Shown: positions 42,173 to 53,442 of the stretch, one piece after another | Layout: each line of letters opens with the position of its first letter | Numbering within the stretch: the first letter of the stretch is position 1 | Assembly: GCA_949317995.1 (NCBI GenBank) | Contig: OX439050.1 | Coordinates: 50,097,777-50,161,776 of the forward strand | Length of the DNA stretch: 64,000 nt | From: Acholoe squamosa | Lineage: Eukaryota > Annelida > Polychaeta > Phyllodocida > Polynoidae | Reading direction: 5' to 3' | Program-made: the position numbers and the translations under genes | Notes under the pieces: generated by a model | Database searches by the model: none | Seen by the model: only the letters and a program-made list of their open reading frames with translations | Told to the model about the DNA's origin: nothing

Positions 42173-45100
42173 GTAAGTCATAAATTAGGGACGACTCCGA
42201 CGAGCCATTTGTCGGTGGGGGGGGGGGGGGGGGGGGGGGTGCGGGAAGCCAGCAAACTACCTTCAGGCTTAGGGCCGGGTCATTTATTGTCAGCTGGGGG
42301 GGGGGGGCTTGATGGATTTTGGCAAATCAGCAGATTTTTTTCTGACCCCCCCCCCACCACTACGTCTACGATAAAAATCATCATGACCCCCCAACTAAAG
42401 AACTGATTTTTCAAAATGGCCCACCCCCCCCCCCCCCAAAACAAAAAAAAAAATCAGATATGCGTGCATTTGCCGCGATGAATATTTGTACCGATATTTG
42501 ACCCCCCACAAAGACTTGGTCCAAGTGTGAAGGTTTATTGGGTTTTGCCCCCGCCCAAAGGGGCTGTTTTTCTAAATGCGCCATAAGCCTATCAAACAAG
42601 CCCCCCCCCCCCCCACCTGGCAGTAAACGACTTGGCCCTAACCTGGTATTAACCTGGTACGGGTCAGGTTAGGTCCGGGGGTTAGGTACCCGGGAGTAGT
42701 GCAGAGCATTTACTCCCCCATTGGTATCATCCCAGACTGCTATAACCTTCACGCTATAGACTCTGGTTGTGTATTTTAGCTCACACCTCGGCTTAATTGC
42801 TTGATTATCCTCTTTGATCTAGATACCAGTACGGTAAGAATCGGATTGGGGGATCCCTGACCCCCTCCTCTGACCCCTTTAATCCTTAGTACAATGTATA
42901 ATACACATAACACGGACGTCCATCACCTGAGCCACACTACCCCCTTATCTGACCAATGAGACTCAGAGAGTGACTCATTCTCATTCACTCATTGAGTGCA
43001 CTGTTACAGCATTATCACAAACAGATAAATTGCCTGCGAGATTTGCTCAGAGAAACATAACCTCAACACCTGAATAAGCTGTGAGTGAGGTCTAAAGTAA
43101 CTATTTGTTACCAGGGTACTGAAGGTCACATACCGTATTTCCCCATGTATAAGCCCGGGCTTGTATTAGTACTAAGTGACAAATTGACCAGGCTAATACA
43201 CGAGGCAGGCTTATCCACAGGGCGGGCGTATATTCCAATAACTGTACAATCACTTTATTTCTAAATTTCTAAATGCACTGGCAATACATAGCAAGAGGAA
43301 TTGTGTCGATACTTCGAGTAGAAGTAGAGTTATTGCCTCAAATATGATTTTTATCGATTACCCCCAGGCTTATACACAGGGCAGGCCTATACACAGGGCC
43401 CGGCTTATACACAAGGAAATACGGCATACCCTGCACCCAGATCTTAGGAGTTCTGTTAATTGCAGTGCAGGGTAGGCCTCTAAAATGATCCATACACCAT
43501 GGCGTACACACAGAGTTTTACGGTAATCAAAGATCTGTAAAATCCATACAACATGGCATACCAGAGATGCCACTTTTCCTGGTTTTTTATTCTAAGATTT
43601 CTGTATTAAGTCATGTTAAATTCCTGGGAAAATGTGTCCCAAAGTCCAGTTTTCCTGGTTTTTGTTGGTCAGTGATGGCATCTCTGGCATACGCACAGAG
43701 TTTTACGGTAATCAAAGATCTGTAAAATCCATACACCATGGCGTACACACAGAGTTTTACGGTAATCAAAGATCTGTCAAATCCATACACCATGGCGTAC
43801 GCACAGAGTTTTACGGTAATCAAAGATCTGTAAAATCCATACACCATGGCGTACGCACAGAGTTTTACGGTAATCAAAGATCTCTTACACATGCTATCAA
43901 GCTCAGTGTGCTTCTCTAACCCTCTAAGGGCCGCTGAGGCAGAAGTGCATCGTGCCCATTAGTCTTCATTGGTGCATCATGCCGACCCTCCGGGAGTGTA
44001 TCAAGCCCATAGGGTCGGCATGATGCATGAATGTAGCCCTGGCGGGTCACTCACCGGGACTGCATTCATGCATCATGACGACCAATTGGCATAATGCATT
44101 AATGCATCAGCAGCCCTTAAAGGGTTAAGACGTAAAGCAGTTCTCCCTCAACTGACTCTCTATGCTGACGTGGAGGTTCTTGCATCCATAGTAATGTGTT
44201 GCTGGTGGTATGCCACTCGTGTAGAGAGACTACATTCATTAGAGGGCACCACAAAGTTTATTAGAAGGGTGGGGGGGGGGATTCTAGCAATATACATGTA
44301 TCTGATATTTTTGGGGAAAGAGAGGCATTACCCACTTTATCCATGACGCATGACGAACTCGTGTACACATTCATTTAAGGGATCTGGCAGGTCTATGGCC
44401 TGACTCTCAGATTGGATGGAGAAATTAGGCTTCTAAAAAATAAAGAGAGACTTCCTGAACGGACAGACACGTTACCCTCCCTTTTCCCTCTTTTTTTCTT
44501 TTTCTCCTCACCAATTACCCCCATTCTTCTTAAATCTAGCAGTTTTGTACATGTGGTGATATATCATCAGTCTGCATTTCATATTATTGGCCTACTATAG
44601 TGTTTACGTACAATATGCTTGCCTTCCTTAAGCATTTTTTTCAATATCTTTTTTAATGGTGAATGATTGTGAAAGGACCTACTGCAATATCCTATGATTC
44701 TAGTTATCATGATCTAGATGCTTAGCCAGTTGGCTTCGTTGATCCCTTAGGAGTCTAAAAAAGTGAGAGTAACTAGGGGTATCAGCGATGTAAGTTTTCA
44801 GCATTTCACCTGATTTCAGAATTTTATACCAATTTACAACAAAATCAGAACTGATATGTAAATCTTCAATATTTATTTTACTGGTACCCCCTGAATTACA
44901 TCCCTGGGGTATCAAGGCTAGTCTCTATGTGTGTGTGTGTGGGGGGGGGGGGGGGTATTTGACTTTTGCCACACGTCTGGTACTTCCCTGTACACGTCAG
45001 TGACGTGGAGGTTGTGACATGTGTACTCCTGGTGTGTCTTCCCTGATGCTGTCTTTAATGATGGGGGTGGGGGGAGGGGGGGGGGGTGACCTCATAATGT

Positions 45101-48100
45101 GAGACCTGCCTTGAAATAAAGAGAGATTTACATTGAAGTACATGATTTACATTTCGGCGTGCCACATGGATCAAGTGTTAGCTTGTTAATCCTGTAAGGA
45201 CCGCATGCAACTCTGCTCACATCTAATGGGATTATCACCAAGTATGATCAGGGATGTGAAATCTCTGATTAAAGTCGGAAATCCGATTCTTTTTTTGTCT
45301 TCAAAAAGATAGTTCCCGAGATCTGAGATCAGTAAATCCACTGAGAAAATCTATATGGGTGGGGGATAGGTCTGACATTACATATCTAATCCCTATTTCA
45401 CTATCTCAATGTCAAATATAAATACAAAAGATTGTTATGATATTGATCAATGGACCCCTTTAATAACTCTACACTGTTGTAAAACATTATTTAGATGTTG
45501 CTGTGAAGTCATATATACATATACATGTAGTGCACTTCAGATTATTTCATTTCAGCATTTCACACCCCTGATGATAGCATTCTTCTGCATGACAATTTCG
45601 GGTGCGGGGGCCATTTTAAGACAAGAGGAGTCCTGTATTTGAAGCCACCGTTCAAGGACAATGTAGTGTAATATGGGAAAGCAAACTACCGTGTGCCCAA
45701 GACTGATATAATAAGTGAACAATGGTGAGACATAGAGTACCATATCTACAGTAATCTCCCGCATATAAGACGTGTCCTCTACGCCAAACAAAATGCTGGT
45801 GTGTCTTATAGCATTCTCCCAAGAAGGGGGTGCGTCTTGTATGCAGGGTCACTTGAGATTCCAAATGGCCACAATTCTGAGAACATATTTTTTTGGATGC
45901 CACAAATGAGGTGTGAACAGAAATGTAACTTTAACATTCTATCATCAATTTTTTGTTGGTTTTTTACTACATTTGAGCAGTGCATCAAGGTTGTGGCATG
46001 CTTGGGAATGAATTTAAATCACCATATTATCTAAACATAGTTTTAACATCTGTTCTTGAATAAAATATATACTAGTTACATAGGAATGGTATAGTGTCTC
46101 TACCTGGTGTCACTTTTAGGAATGATTCCTAGACTGAATAATCACATTATCAAATCATAGTTTGGATATTCTTTTGAGTTATCTAGCATCTGGTGTAGAT
46201 TCTAATTGAAACACCAGGTGGCAGCACTACAACATTTCAGGACATTTTCCCACAGTCCCTGTTACTTTTGGGTGATTATTGGCCGAGAGACTTGTCTCCT
46301 CGGCCATATATACATCATGTAGGACGGGGACAGCAGGTCATGTCAAAAACAGCCAAAAGTCCTCTACTATAGATCAGCTACTGAAATCAGTCAACCATGA
46401 TGAAGACTGTGGTGTACCAGTGTACTAGTACCAGTGTACCAGTGAATAGCTATTATTCCAGGTCGTTCTGGGACGGGCTGATAACTTCCACACCCACTCT
46501 AGGCGCCTCTAAGTACCTGTAGTCAATTGCTATTGTCCCAGGTCATCTAACAGCGCCGCAGCTCTGTCCCCTAGAGTCTCTGAGTGTTTGTTCAATCACT
46601 TCATAATTACACATCTCTACTACGATCTCTCGGCCATTACATCTGTGATGTACAATTCACTCTTAATAATGTCCTCAACCAAGCGTGATCTCGTATGTTA
46701 CAATATTCTTTTAAATCACAGTATCACATAATGAAACATTAAACACAATGTCCACATTAAAAGATCATGTCTTTAGAACCTCTAGTATAATTTCTTATGC
46801 ACTAAAAAAAAGCAGCTGGTATTCTGACAACAATTCTGTGACTATCAAGAAAATATCAAGTAGAATTCTCTGCACCCTCTCTAACTCGTGGTAACGTGTC
46901 TTGTACGTGGACCATACCTCTGAAGTTGGGGGTGCGTCTTGTACGCGGGTTTTTTCAAGAACCTATTCAGAGGAAGTGGGTGCGTCTTGTATGTGAACCA
47001 GACCTATCTGAGTTGGGGGTGCGTCTTATACGTGCACCGCGTCTTGAACGGTTGTATTGTTTGTCTTTATATCGTCATTGTTTACCGTAGGGGTGAAGGT
47101 GGTCATGTATGGTCCCATAGAGGTGAGTGTTGCTGTGTGTGTGTGTGTTCACTTCAGATGCCATAAAGAGCTTTAGGGTAGTGCTGGGTGAGACGCCTCC
47201 AGCGTCACGCTTCTGTGTATATGGGTGTACCAGGTCGCATGTCGAAAAAAGGTAGAGTAAAAAAACAGTTTCCGGACAGTGATCCACCTAGCTGTGGGTT
47301 CACACTGACAAAGTTCACTCTCTAGGCACTGGTCCAGTCCCCATATATATAAGGTAGAACAGTATGTTGTAAAGATCCTGTTTGGAGAGTGTCATTTGTG
47401 CTGCCTTCTCGTGAGATGCTGTTGCTATAGCAAAGTATGGGGTCTGTCCATGCTGATTGAAGAATAGTGCTAGGTTCCCGTGGGGGTTAAGGTGGGAGAG
47501 GTGGGAAGGGGTTGGGGATAGGAGTAGACACGTAGGGAGTAACAGATCCCAGCAAATCCTTATATATAACCTTTTGAAATAAGAAATATATCATATAAAT
47601 CCAGACCAAACCACATAGAGATTCATCAGGATTGGAAGCTCTACATGCCCATATAAGTTATAGATTTTAATGTGCTGCTGTGAAAGAGTTAGTCATGTTT
47701 CAGTTTTTATCCATACTTATAGTTTGAGGAAAAATATGGGACTTATATCAAAAAGTGGCCATTGAATGCAGAAATGTCTGGAAATGAATGTCGAAGAACC
47801 CTTTTTCTGCTGTACAAGAAATGAAACCCATTGACAGGTACCTAAATTAGGTTTTAATATATGCCCTTGACAGAGGAACAGATTCAGGAGGTGATCCCAG
47901 GGACACAGATCTATTATCTGGTTGCTATAGAAACCCATCAGGGGAGGGGATGCATGTGTGGTAAGTCTTTTTACAGCTCCACCTCGTGGTGGAATTGTGT
48001 GGGAATAGACATGCCATAGGCTATACTGATATTCACTTAATTCAAGGGAAATAAAAAAAAAGATTTTCAGACGATGATATAGGCTGGGCCCGCTTCCCCA

Positions 48101-51043
48101 CCTCCCAAACTCGGTATAGGGCAGGTAGCTAGCAACTTCAAGCATTGGCAGCTTACTAAAGATTTGTATAGGAGAGTGAATTCTGTGCACACACATGCGC
48201 CATATTCACTCTCCTATACAAAGATTTAACAGGATACCAATGCCTTGAGAGTGATATGCAAATGATAATGTATGATAAGGATATTCTGGTCACGTGTTAG
48301 CTCTAGTAGAGCTTGTGACATCATAAGGTCAGTTGCTAGCTATCTGCGGGCATCCCGCAGCAGTACCAGCGAAACGATGATACACATTTGCATTGATACC
48401 TGGGCACTTATGCATTTCAAATAGATACATGTGTTTTCCTCATATTGTGATATGTTAAGGGTAGTAGTCTATTTTAACACGTATTAGAATGAAATCTGTA
48501 TAGGTACACTCAGGGTTCTCCACAGAATGTAAAATCACACCGTATGTAGTGTGGGATAACAACAAGTTACCATGTATGATGCTTTACATAACATACTACT
48601 GTAAAACCCCGGTCATAAGCCAGACTATATTTTCTATTTTTTACCAAAATCGGCTTCTAAATTTCTCCCAAAGTCTACCCCTGGCTTATGACTGGGGTTT
48701 CATTATTATAGAATAAAAAGAAAATGGTTAAAATTTTACCCCAAAATTGGCTTATAATATTTCCTCTAACTCTACCCCCGACTTATGACTGGGGTCGGCT
48801 TATGACCGAGGTTTTATGGTAGATATAGCTTTACAATAATGTAAGTGAGAAATATGATGCATCATTATCTCCCCTTGCATGCCTACACCAAGAGTAATAT
48901 CTTCATTATCTATAAATGGCTGTTTTATAGTTGCCTTAGTGGTCGACATAATGTACCAGTTGCTCTAGTGGTTGAGTCAGGGGCGAGTTACCCTATGTGT
49001 TTGTATCAGTTCCCATGTGGACAAAAGAAAAGTTCTCTGCTTGTGCAATCACATAATATGTGCAAAAAGAGAATATGGCTTGTGCAATCAGATATTGTGT
49101 GTTCCAAGTGTTTGTGTGTGTCAGTGGGTGGGTGGATGTGTGTAATGCCTACTTCTTCAGGTCCTGGTAGACATCCATACTATGGAGGTGGTAATTGGCA
49201 CAGGGACCTCCCTAGGGCATGGGTGAAATGAATGGGATATCAAGGGTATCCCTATGTATGTATGGAAGGATGGGATATGTGATATATCATAAAGGATAGC
49301 AAACCCTGAGCCTCCTGTGACAGCGTCACATGTAGAATTTATTATACACCTGAAGGCGCACTATCGGTAGTGACTTACTTTATATAACATGTACTCAGAA
49401 GTTAATTAATACCTAATGCTACTGTATATTGTCTCAATTTCTTTTCTTTTTTTTTCTTTTTTTCCTAAAATATTTTAATCCCTGTGCCTTTCAGAGATTT
49501 CGGGGAAGAGCAAGGAATTGTTTCTCGATCAGCATCCGAAGGGTGAACAGAGCTTTACGTTATGCATCAATTGGCAGAAAACTCAAGAAAACTGAGATGA
49601 CGCAGGTAAAACTTGGACTTAATTTTTAACTGATATATTCCTCTTAACAAGTATTAACACTGTGAGTTACTGACGCCTTGATGTAAAGATTGGATGCAGA
49701 TACATGTACTTGACCCCACCACTTGAAGAGGTGCCATCTTTCAGGGTGTCCCCTACTCGATCTCCAGATGATTTGGTATAAAAAAAAAATGGCCCTGCCG
49801 TAAGGCGTGCTACTATAGAAATAGTTTGGGCAAACAAACAAGGAAGAAAATCATTGTTCACAGCCATAAGGCTGGTTAGTTCATGTTTGAAAAAGTTATA
49901 TTTTGTTAGTAATTGTAGGGTATTTTTATTACTTCAGCATATCCCTGAGATCCATGCACGACCTGTAGTCTAGCAGTCCATTCTTCATTTATATGTTGTA
50001 TTCTTTGTAGCTGTGGAATGACCGGTTAACAGCAGCCGCTGCAGAGCATGGACTGACACTACCCCAACTTCTGGAAGGGCTTGCCCAGGTGAGTGTGAGA
50101 AGGCGCTGATTTTATGAATACTTATCAAAACAATGTTAAATATAGGCCTAATAGATGCCCAGACTCTTCTAACGTTATTCAAGCATCTTTTTCATTTGTG
50201 CTCAAGTAAATGCTGTCGATGATTTTTTTTTTCATGTGTGAAAGGTGTTTTCTTTCAGCCTGTATCCTTTTTATACAAAGTATTTCTTCTTCCTTTTCGA
50301 GTGGAAATTAATCCAAGGTTACCCCTTCCACCCCGTAAAGCAAGATTTTCATGCAAATCCCATAGAGTAATAGAAATCCAGGGGTGAAAGGGTTAAGTAT
50401 TAAGTAGCTATAATACAGCTAAAATGGACTTGAAATTTGATTTCAGAGTGCAGTCCAACTTGACCGGAAGGTTTTATCAGAAATGGCGATATACGAACCC
50501 CGCACCTTCCAGGTGAGTCAGAACCACAAATTACAGTAAATTCTCGTGTATAAAAAAACGTCGCTTTTGATATAGGGATCAGTGGCCTGGTGGTTCCAGG
50601 GGGCGGCCTAGGGGGGTGGGGGGCATGTTCTATTGGAAATTTTCCTGGCTGTGCCCCCCCCCCCCTCTAGAGCAACCATTATGGATCGCCCCTGGCTATA
50701 ACGGGTTTATTGTGTCTCACAGGAACATTAAAAAGTCAGAGTGCAGCTTACACGTGGGGCATAACCCTGGGATTCAACTGATATCGGGGGATGCGAGAAT
50801 TGAAGATTTATAATAAGAAAAATTGTGAAAGTACTTTGTACTTATCTTAGTGAGTATTGAATGTGAAAAATTATCTTTTTTTTTTTACAACTACCTATAT
50901 AATTCACCAATAGAACATATTAATTGAAATCTTTTTCTTTTCAGAGCCTTTGTGAAATAGCAAAAAGCAAAGTTCACCAAATAGGCCTGGCCTCAGTGGA
51001 TACCCCCAAACCAGCAGGAGTCATTACCCGAGGGATGTTATAG
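42047..51043 (+). CDS. Mitochondrial ribosomal protein bL20m (MRPL20), complete gene model
   Basis: Component of the large mitochondrial ribosomal subunit; bL20 binds 23S-type rRNA early in assembly. Exons 42047-42172, 49495-49605, 50011-50088, 50447-50512 and 50945-51043, all GT-AG and all phase 0, give 159 residues (human MRPL20 has 149). The N-terminal 30 residues (MVFTTLARLMPRWNAHSA) look like a mitochondrial leader. Then KWWRMQQALRFAW, RFRGRARNCFSISIRRVNRA, LWNDRLTAAAAEHGL, LDRKVLSEMAIYEPRTFQSL line up with the human FRGRKNRCYRLAVRTVIRA, LWINRITAASQEHGL and [20 protein letters not shown]. An AATAAA follows at 51174. Intron 1 is 7.3 kb and full of repeats. Confidence 0.95.
42217..42615. 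repeat. Poly-G and poly-C tracts at the start of MRPL20 intron 1
   Basis: A run of 23 G at 42217-42239, about 11 G at 42297, C-runs near 42347, 42425 and 42601. In the transcript the G-runs and C-runs could pair or form G-quadruplexes within 50-450 nt of the donor. Confidence 0.85.
43131..43427. mobile_element. Palindromic element, TATAAGCCCGGGCTT type
   Basis: Ends TACCGTATTTCCCCATGTAT and inverted TGCCGTATTTCCTTGTGTAT; inside, GGCTTATACACAGGGC words. It has the design of family A with a different word. Confidence 0.8.
43476..43886. repeat. 54-bp minisatellite, about five units
   Basis: Unit: AATCCATACACCATGGCGTA, CGCACAGAGTTTTACGGTAA, TCAAAGATCTGT. Units are about 95% alike, so it is young. 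It is interrupted by the family E element at 43561-43687. Confidence 0.92.
43561..43687. mobile_element. Family E element, copy 2, with CATA duplication
   Basis: 127 bp, ends CCAGAGATGCCA / TGGCATCTCTGG, interior AAAGTCCAGTTTTCCTGG. CATA occurs directly before and after it, and the minisatellite unit continues on the other side, so the insertion point is certain. Confidence 0.88.
43917..44128. mobile_element. Family B element
   Basis: Starts CTAACCCTCTAAGGGCCGC and ends GCCCTTAAAGGGTTAAG. The interior has GGCATGATGCATGAATG, a GGCGGGTCACTCACCGGGAC hairpin-type centre and AATGCATTAATGCATCAG. Confidence 0.85.
44129..45740. other. MRPL20 intron 1, central part
   Basis: No exon. Contains a (GT)n-G run at 44928-44956 and G-runs at 45063-45090. 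A fragment at 44783-44850 resembles part of the 52251 element (GATGTAAGTTTTCAGCATTT). Confidence 0.5.
45748..45850. repeat. Family A, left half only
   Basis: TACAGTAATCTCCCGCATAT, CTACGCCAAACAAAATGCTG, GGGGGTGCGTCTTGTATG, then ordinary sequence. The right end is missing. Confidence 0.75.
46888..47050. repeat. Family A relative, decayed
   Basis: Four GTGCGTCTTGTACG-type words with AGTTGGGGGTGCGTCTT. Terminal repeats are no longer clear. Confidence 0.55.
47051..48590. other. MRPL20 intron 1, no exon seen
   Basis: A (GT)n patch at 47133-47150, a partial inverted repeat around CACTCTCCTATACAAA at 48165-48228 (arms about 17 bp), and AT-rich sequence. Confidence 0.5.
48597..48821. mobile_element. 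Palindromic element, ATAAGCC / CCCCGGTC type
   Basis: Ends TACTGTAAAACCCCGGTCAT and inverted TACCATAAAACCTCGGTCAT. Inside are GGCTTATGACTGGGG and TATTATAGAATAAAAAG. It is related in layout to family A. Confidence 0.82.
49495..49605 (+). CDS. MRPL20 exon 2
   Basis: 37 codons, RFRGRARNCFSISIRRVNRA, then ALRYASIGRKLKKTEMTQ; the rRNA-binding basic helix of bL20. It has a long T-rich tract before its acceptor. Confidence 0.95.
50011..50088 (+). CDS. MRPL20 exon 3
   Basis: 26 codons, LWNDRLTAAAAEHGLTLPQL, then LEGLAQ. Acceptor TTTGTAG, donor GTGAGT. Confidence 0.95.
50447..50512 (+). CDS. MRPL20 exon 4
   Basis: 22 codons, SAVQLDRKVLSEMAIYEPRT, then FQ. Contains the family motif LxRKxLxxxAIxEP. 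Confidence 0.95.
50945..51043 (+). CDS. MRPL20 exon 5
   Basis: 32 codons plus TAG: SLCEIAKSKVHQIG, then a short variable tail. Confidence 0.93.
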   Translation, partial: SLCEIAKSKVHQIGLASVDTPKPAGVITRGML

Positions 51044-51173
51044 GTGGCGCCACCTAGGTTATCAAGGAGGAACTATTATTGTATTATAGTGTGTACCATA
51101 AAGGAAGAAAGCTGGCTGAACGGATGACTGAGTAGTGTGAGAAATAGTATTGTGTGATTTACGAGTTTGTGAT

Positions 51174-51179
51174 AATAAA
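51174..51179 (+). promoter_or_regulatory. Poly(A) signal AATAAA of MRPL20
   Basis: AATAAA 131 nt after the stop, followed by TG/T-rich sequence, as usual for a cleavage site. Confidence 0.75.
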
Positions 51180-51244
51180 TGTTATTGATACTGTATTGCT
51201 GTTGATTTCTTGGATAAATACTGAATTTAGACAAAATATATACA

Positions 51245-51715
51245 TACCGTAATCTCTCGCGTATAAGGTGCGTCTTATACGTGAGCTTTTAGTGAGTGAG
51301 TGAGTAATAGATGTTTAATGCCATTTCGACAGCTAAGGTCATATTCATGGCAAGAACTACATTACACAATTTCACTGAGAATGTGTCAGTGCCCACGCAT
51401 ATGTGCACCACACACATCCTGAGGGGAGAGGAAAGAGGAGAAGTAGACCCTTTTAAGTGGGCTAGGGAGGCCCGGAGGTTTTAGTTGTCCCTGGAATCAC
51501 AAGGGGGACACCAAGACCTTCCCTTTGATAGGTTACACTCCCTGTAAGTCATACTATGACAGACTGGGGCTCAGCCTTAGCTACACAGCTTTTTAAATTG
51601 TCAAAATCCATTCAGTAGAAGTTAAGTTATGATTTTTTAATTTTTTTGACCATATTCTAAAACTCTAGGTGCGTCTTATATGCGAGCTGCGCCTTATACG
51701 CGAGAGACTACGGTA
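51245..51715. mobile_element. Family A element, long subtype, interrupted by family C
   Basis: Ends TACCGTAATCTCTCGCGTAT and inverted CGAGAGACTACGGTA; centre as in 12191 and 34669 (CACAAGGGGGACACCAAGAC). The family C copy at 51291-51473 lies inside its left arm. Confidence 0.9.
51291..51473. mobile_element. Family C repeat, copy 4
   Basis: GTGAGTGAGTGAGTAATAGA, TTTAATGCCATTTCGACAGC, ending TTTTAAGTGGGCTAGGGAGG. It is later than the family A copy it interrupts. Confidence 0.85.
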
Positions 51716-51894
51716 TTAAATTTGGACAAAATGTATAATCTACAAAGCGTTGTTCACGTACAATCCATGAATGATTTAATGGCAAGGTTTTTAGGTAGAA
51801 TAGAATTTTCAAATGACAGTATTCCTGGTCACAAAAAAAGGATGCCCTAAACAATGGACCTGTTTCGCCCTAGGGGATATTCGTATATATTGAT

Positions 51895-52046
51895 TAAAAT
51901 CGCTCTCACCAAGGGTCACATCTAGCGAAAAATCCCTCTACCAAGGGTCACTTTTGGGGAAAATCCCTCTCACCAAGGGTAAGGATTGTCACGGGTTCAG
52001 CCACACACCCATGTAAGTAAACAATCAAGTGCCCCCCCCCCCCCCA
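51895..52046. mobile_element. Family F element, partial copy
   Basis: Three CTCACCAAGGGT-type words, then GTTCAGCCACACACCCATGT and AAGTGCCCCCC, matching the right half of 10664-11042. Confidence 0.75.
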
Positions 52047-52250
52047 GGATCACATACCATATTACCCCATGTAAACGAGTCAACCTGATACCAGGTGTCA
52101 CTAGCTCACTCCTAGTAACCCCTGATCTTCCGCGCCCTGCATTGTGGGATATAGCCTGTACAGGCTAATTAGATGCACATATCATTGGGCAACACAAGAA
52201 GTAGACCCTATGTTTAATACAGCCTAATACATGTATTGTGTCATATGGTC

Positions 52251-52392
52251 CAGGGATGTAAGTCTTCAGGGTTTTCCCTGATTTCAGGGATTTTCACATT
52301 CCAAAGTCCTATACATTTCTATATAAAACTAATATTTTAGGAGCTCAAACTGGGTATTTCAGGGATTTTGGTGCTCAGTGACTTTCATCCCT
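52251..52392. mobile_element. Short inverted-repeat element, CAGGGATG ends
   Basis: Left CAGGGATGTAAGTC, right inverted CAGGGATGAAAGTC; inside, TTTCAGGGATTTT words. About 142 bp. Confidence 0.7.
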
Positions 52393-52461
52393 GCAAACCT
52401 GCATATAGGTGCAGTGGTACAGGTGTGCATTGTACCAGGAGTATAGAGGTTTCATCTAGTA

Positions 52462-52648
52462 CAGTCATGTCTCTATAAACCGGCCACCTCCGTTTGAGAT
52501 AAAATTTGGCTGGTTCCTGAATCGGCTGGTTCTCTGAATCATGATTACAATAGAATTCAATGATTATAATCAAATCTGTTTGATGGTATAATTGGCTGGT
52601 AAGTGAATCAACCAACCTATTGAAGACCACTTTATAGAGACATGACTG
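52462..52648. mobile_element. mariner-like short element, TA duplication
   Basis: CAGTCATGTCTCTATAAA at the left and its exact inverse at the right, with TA on each side. The interior has GGCTGGTTC words and no frame. End sequence, length (187 bp) and TA target fit a Tc1/mariner-derived non-autonomous element. Confidence 0.8.
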
Positions 52649-52773
52649 TATATAAACCTGACAACAACATATCTAAAACACAATCACCTGTGACTATGCA
52701 TTCAGCTCAACATAACTTGGGCTGAAGACCTATGTGGGAATATGAGGTGTTTGTCTACCACAAATCAACAACA

Positions 52774-52847
52774 CCCCCACTAGCTCAGGCAGTAGAGAGT
52801 TGAACTCCCAATATCAGGGAGGTGGGTTCAAGTCACCATATGTCCAC
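52774..52847 (+). repeat. tRNA-like sequence (SINE head or tRNA relic)
   Basis: TAGCTCAGGCAGTAGAG resembles an A box and GGGTTCAAGTC a B box, 42 bp apart. A 5-bp anticodon stem (CTCCC/GGGAG) and a 5-bp T stem (GGTGG/TCACC) can form, but the acceptor stem does not pair and base 33 is not T. Confidence 0.5.
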
Positions 52848-53027
52848 TAGGTCAATACTATCTATTTTGTAAAAAAAAATATTACCAGAAACATCACCTC
52901 TGCTTTGAAAATCATAGTTTCTTTGAGCAGTCGCCTATTACACTTATTTTATAGATATTGTTTTAATTTATTCACACAATCAAAATCTAGAAATAAAATG
53001 TTTCGATTCAATAAAACCAAAAGCATC

Positions 53028-53092
53028 AGGCGAGGCTAGAACTCAGTTACCCTGCATTATGAGTCCAGTGTTCTACCCACTACCCTATTCTG
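53028..53092 (-). repeat. tRNA-Met-like sequence (SINE head or tRNA relic)
   Basis: On the minus strand: TAGTGGGTAGAACA (A box), anticodon loop CTCATAA with CAT, and GAGTTCTAGCCTC (B box). The acceptor stem does not pair. Confidence 0.5.
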
Positions 53093-53107
53093 GACAGGTA
53101 ACATATA

Positions 53108-53442
53108 GCAGAGCTCTCAACACTCTAGCATTTGGCGTGAGTCTCACGCATTTGAGGCTTATCTCACGCACTCACGCAGAGGAGCCCTTTTCTCACGCAT
53201 TTTAGGCTTAAAAATATCAGTATAGGCTTGTATAGTGAACTTGGACTTTTACCCACTGTTTGGTGTACAAAAAACAGCCACTTTGCGGGAGTTTGCCTCT
53301 ACATTTTTCAAAATTTTCTTGGGGTCATGCCCCAAACCCCCCACTTTTAGGTTTATTGCGATATTTCCCGTAATGTTAAGATATTTCTGAGCGTTCAGGC
53401 AAAGTCTCACTCTTTGGCGTCATCAAAACTTGAGAGCTCTGC
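53108..53442. mobile_element. Inverted-repeat element, GCAGAGCTCTCAA ends
   Basis: GCAGAGCTCTCAA at the left and TTGAGAGCTCTGC at the right, both 13 bp exact; TCTCACGCA words near the left end and GTCTCACTCTTTGGCGT near the right. About 335 bp. Confidence 0.78.

Noticed and set aside
43476-43886. Possible CRISPR-like array
   Set aside because: Direct repeats have no unique spacers, and the setting is an animal intron.
43611-43919. Repetitive frames on both strands with a regular 18-residue period
   Set aside because: The 54-bp minisatellite is a multiple of three, so any open frame repeats. No start, splice or domain evidence.
52774-52847. A functional tRNA gene
   Set aside because: The acceptor stem does not pair and position 33 is not T, so I call it a tRNA-like relic.
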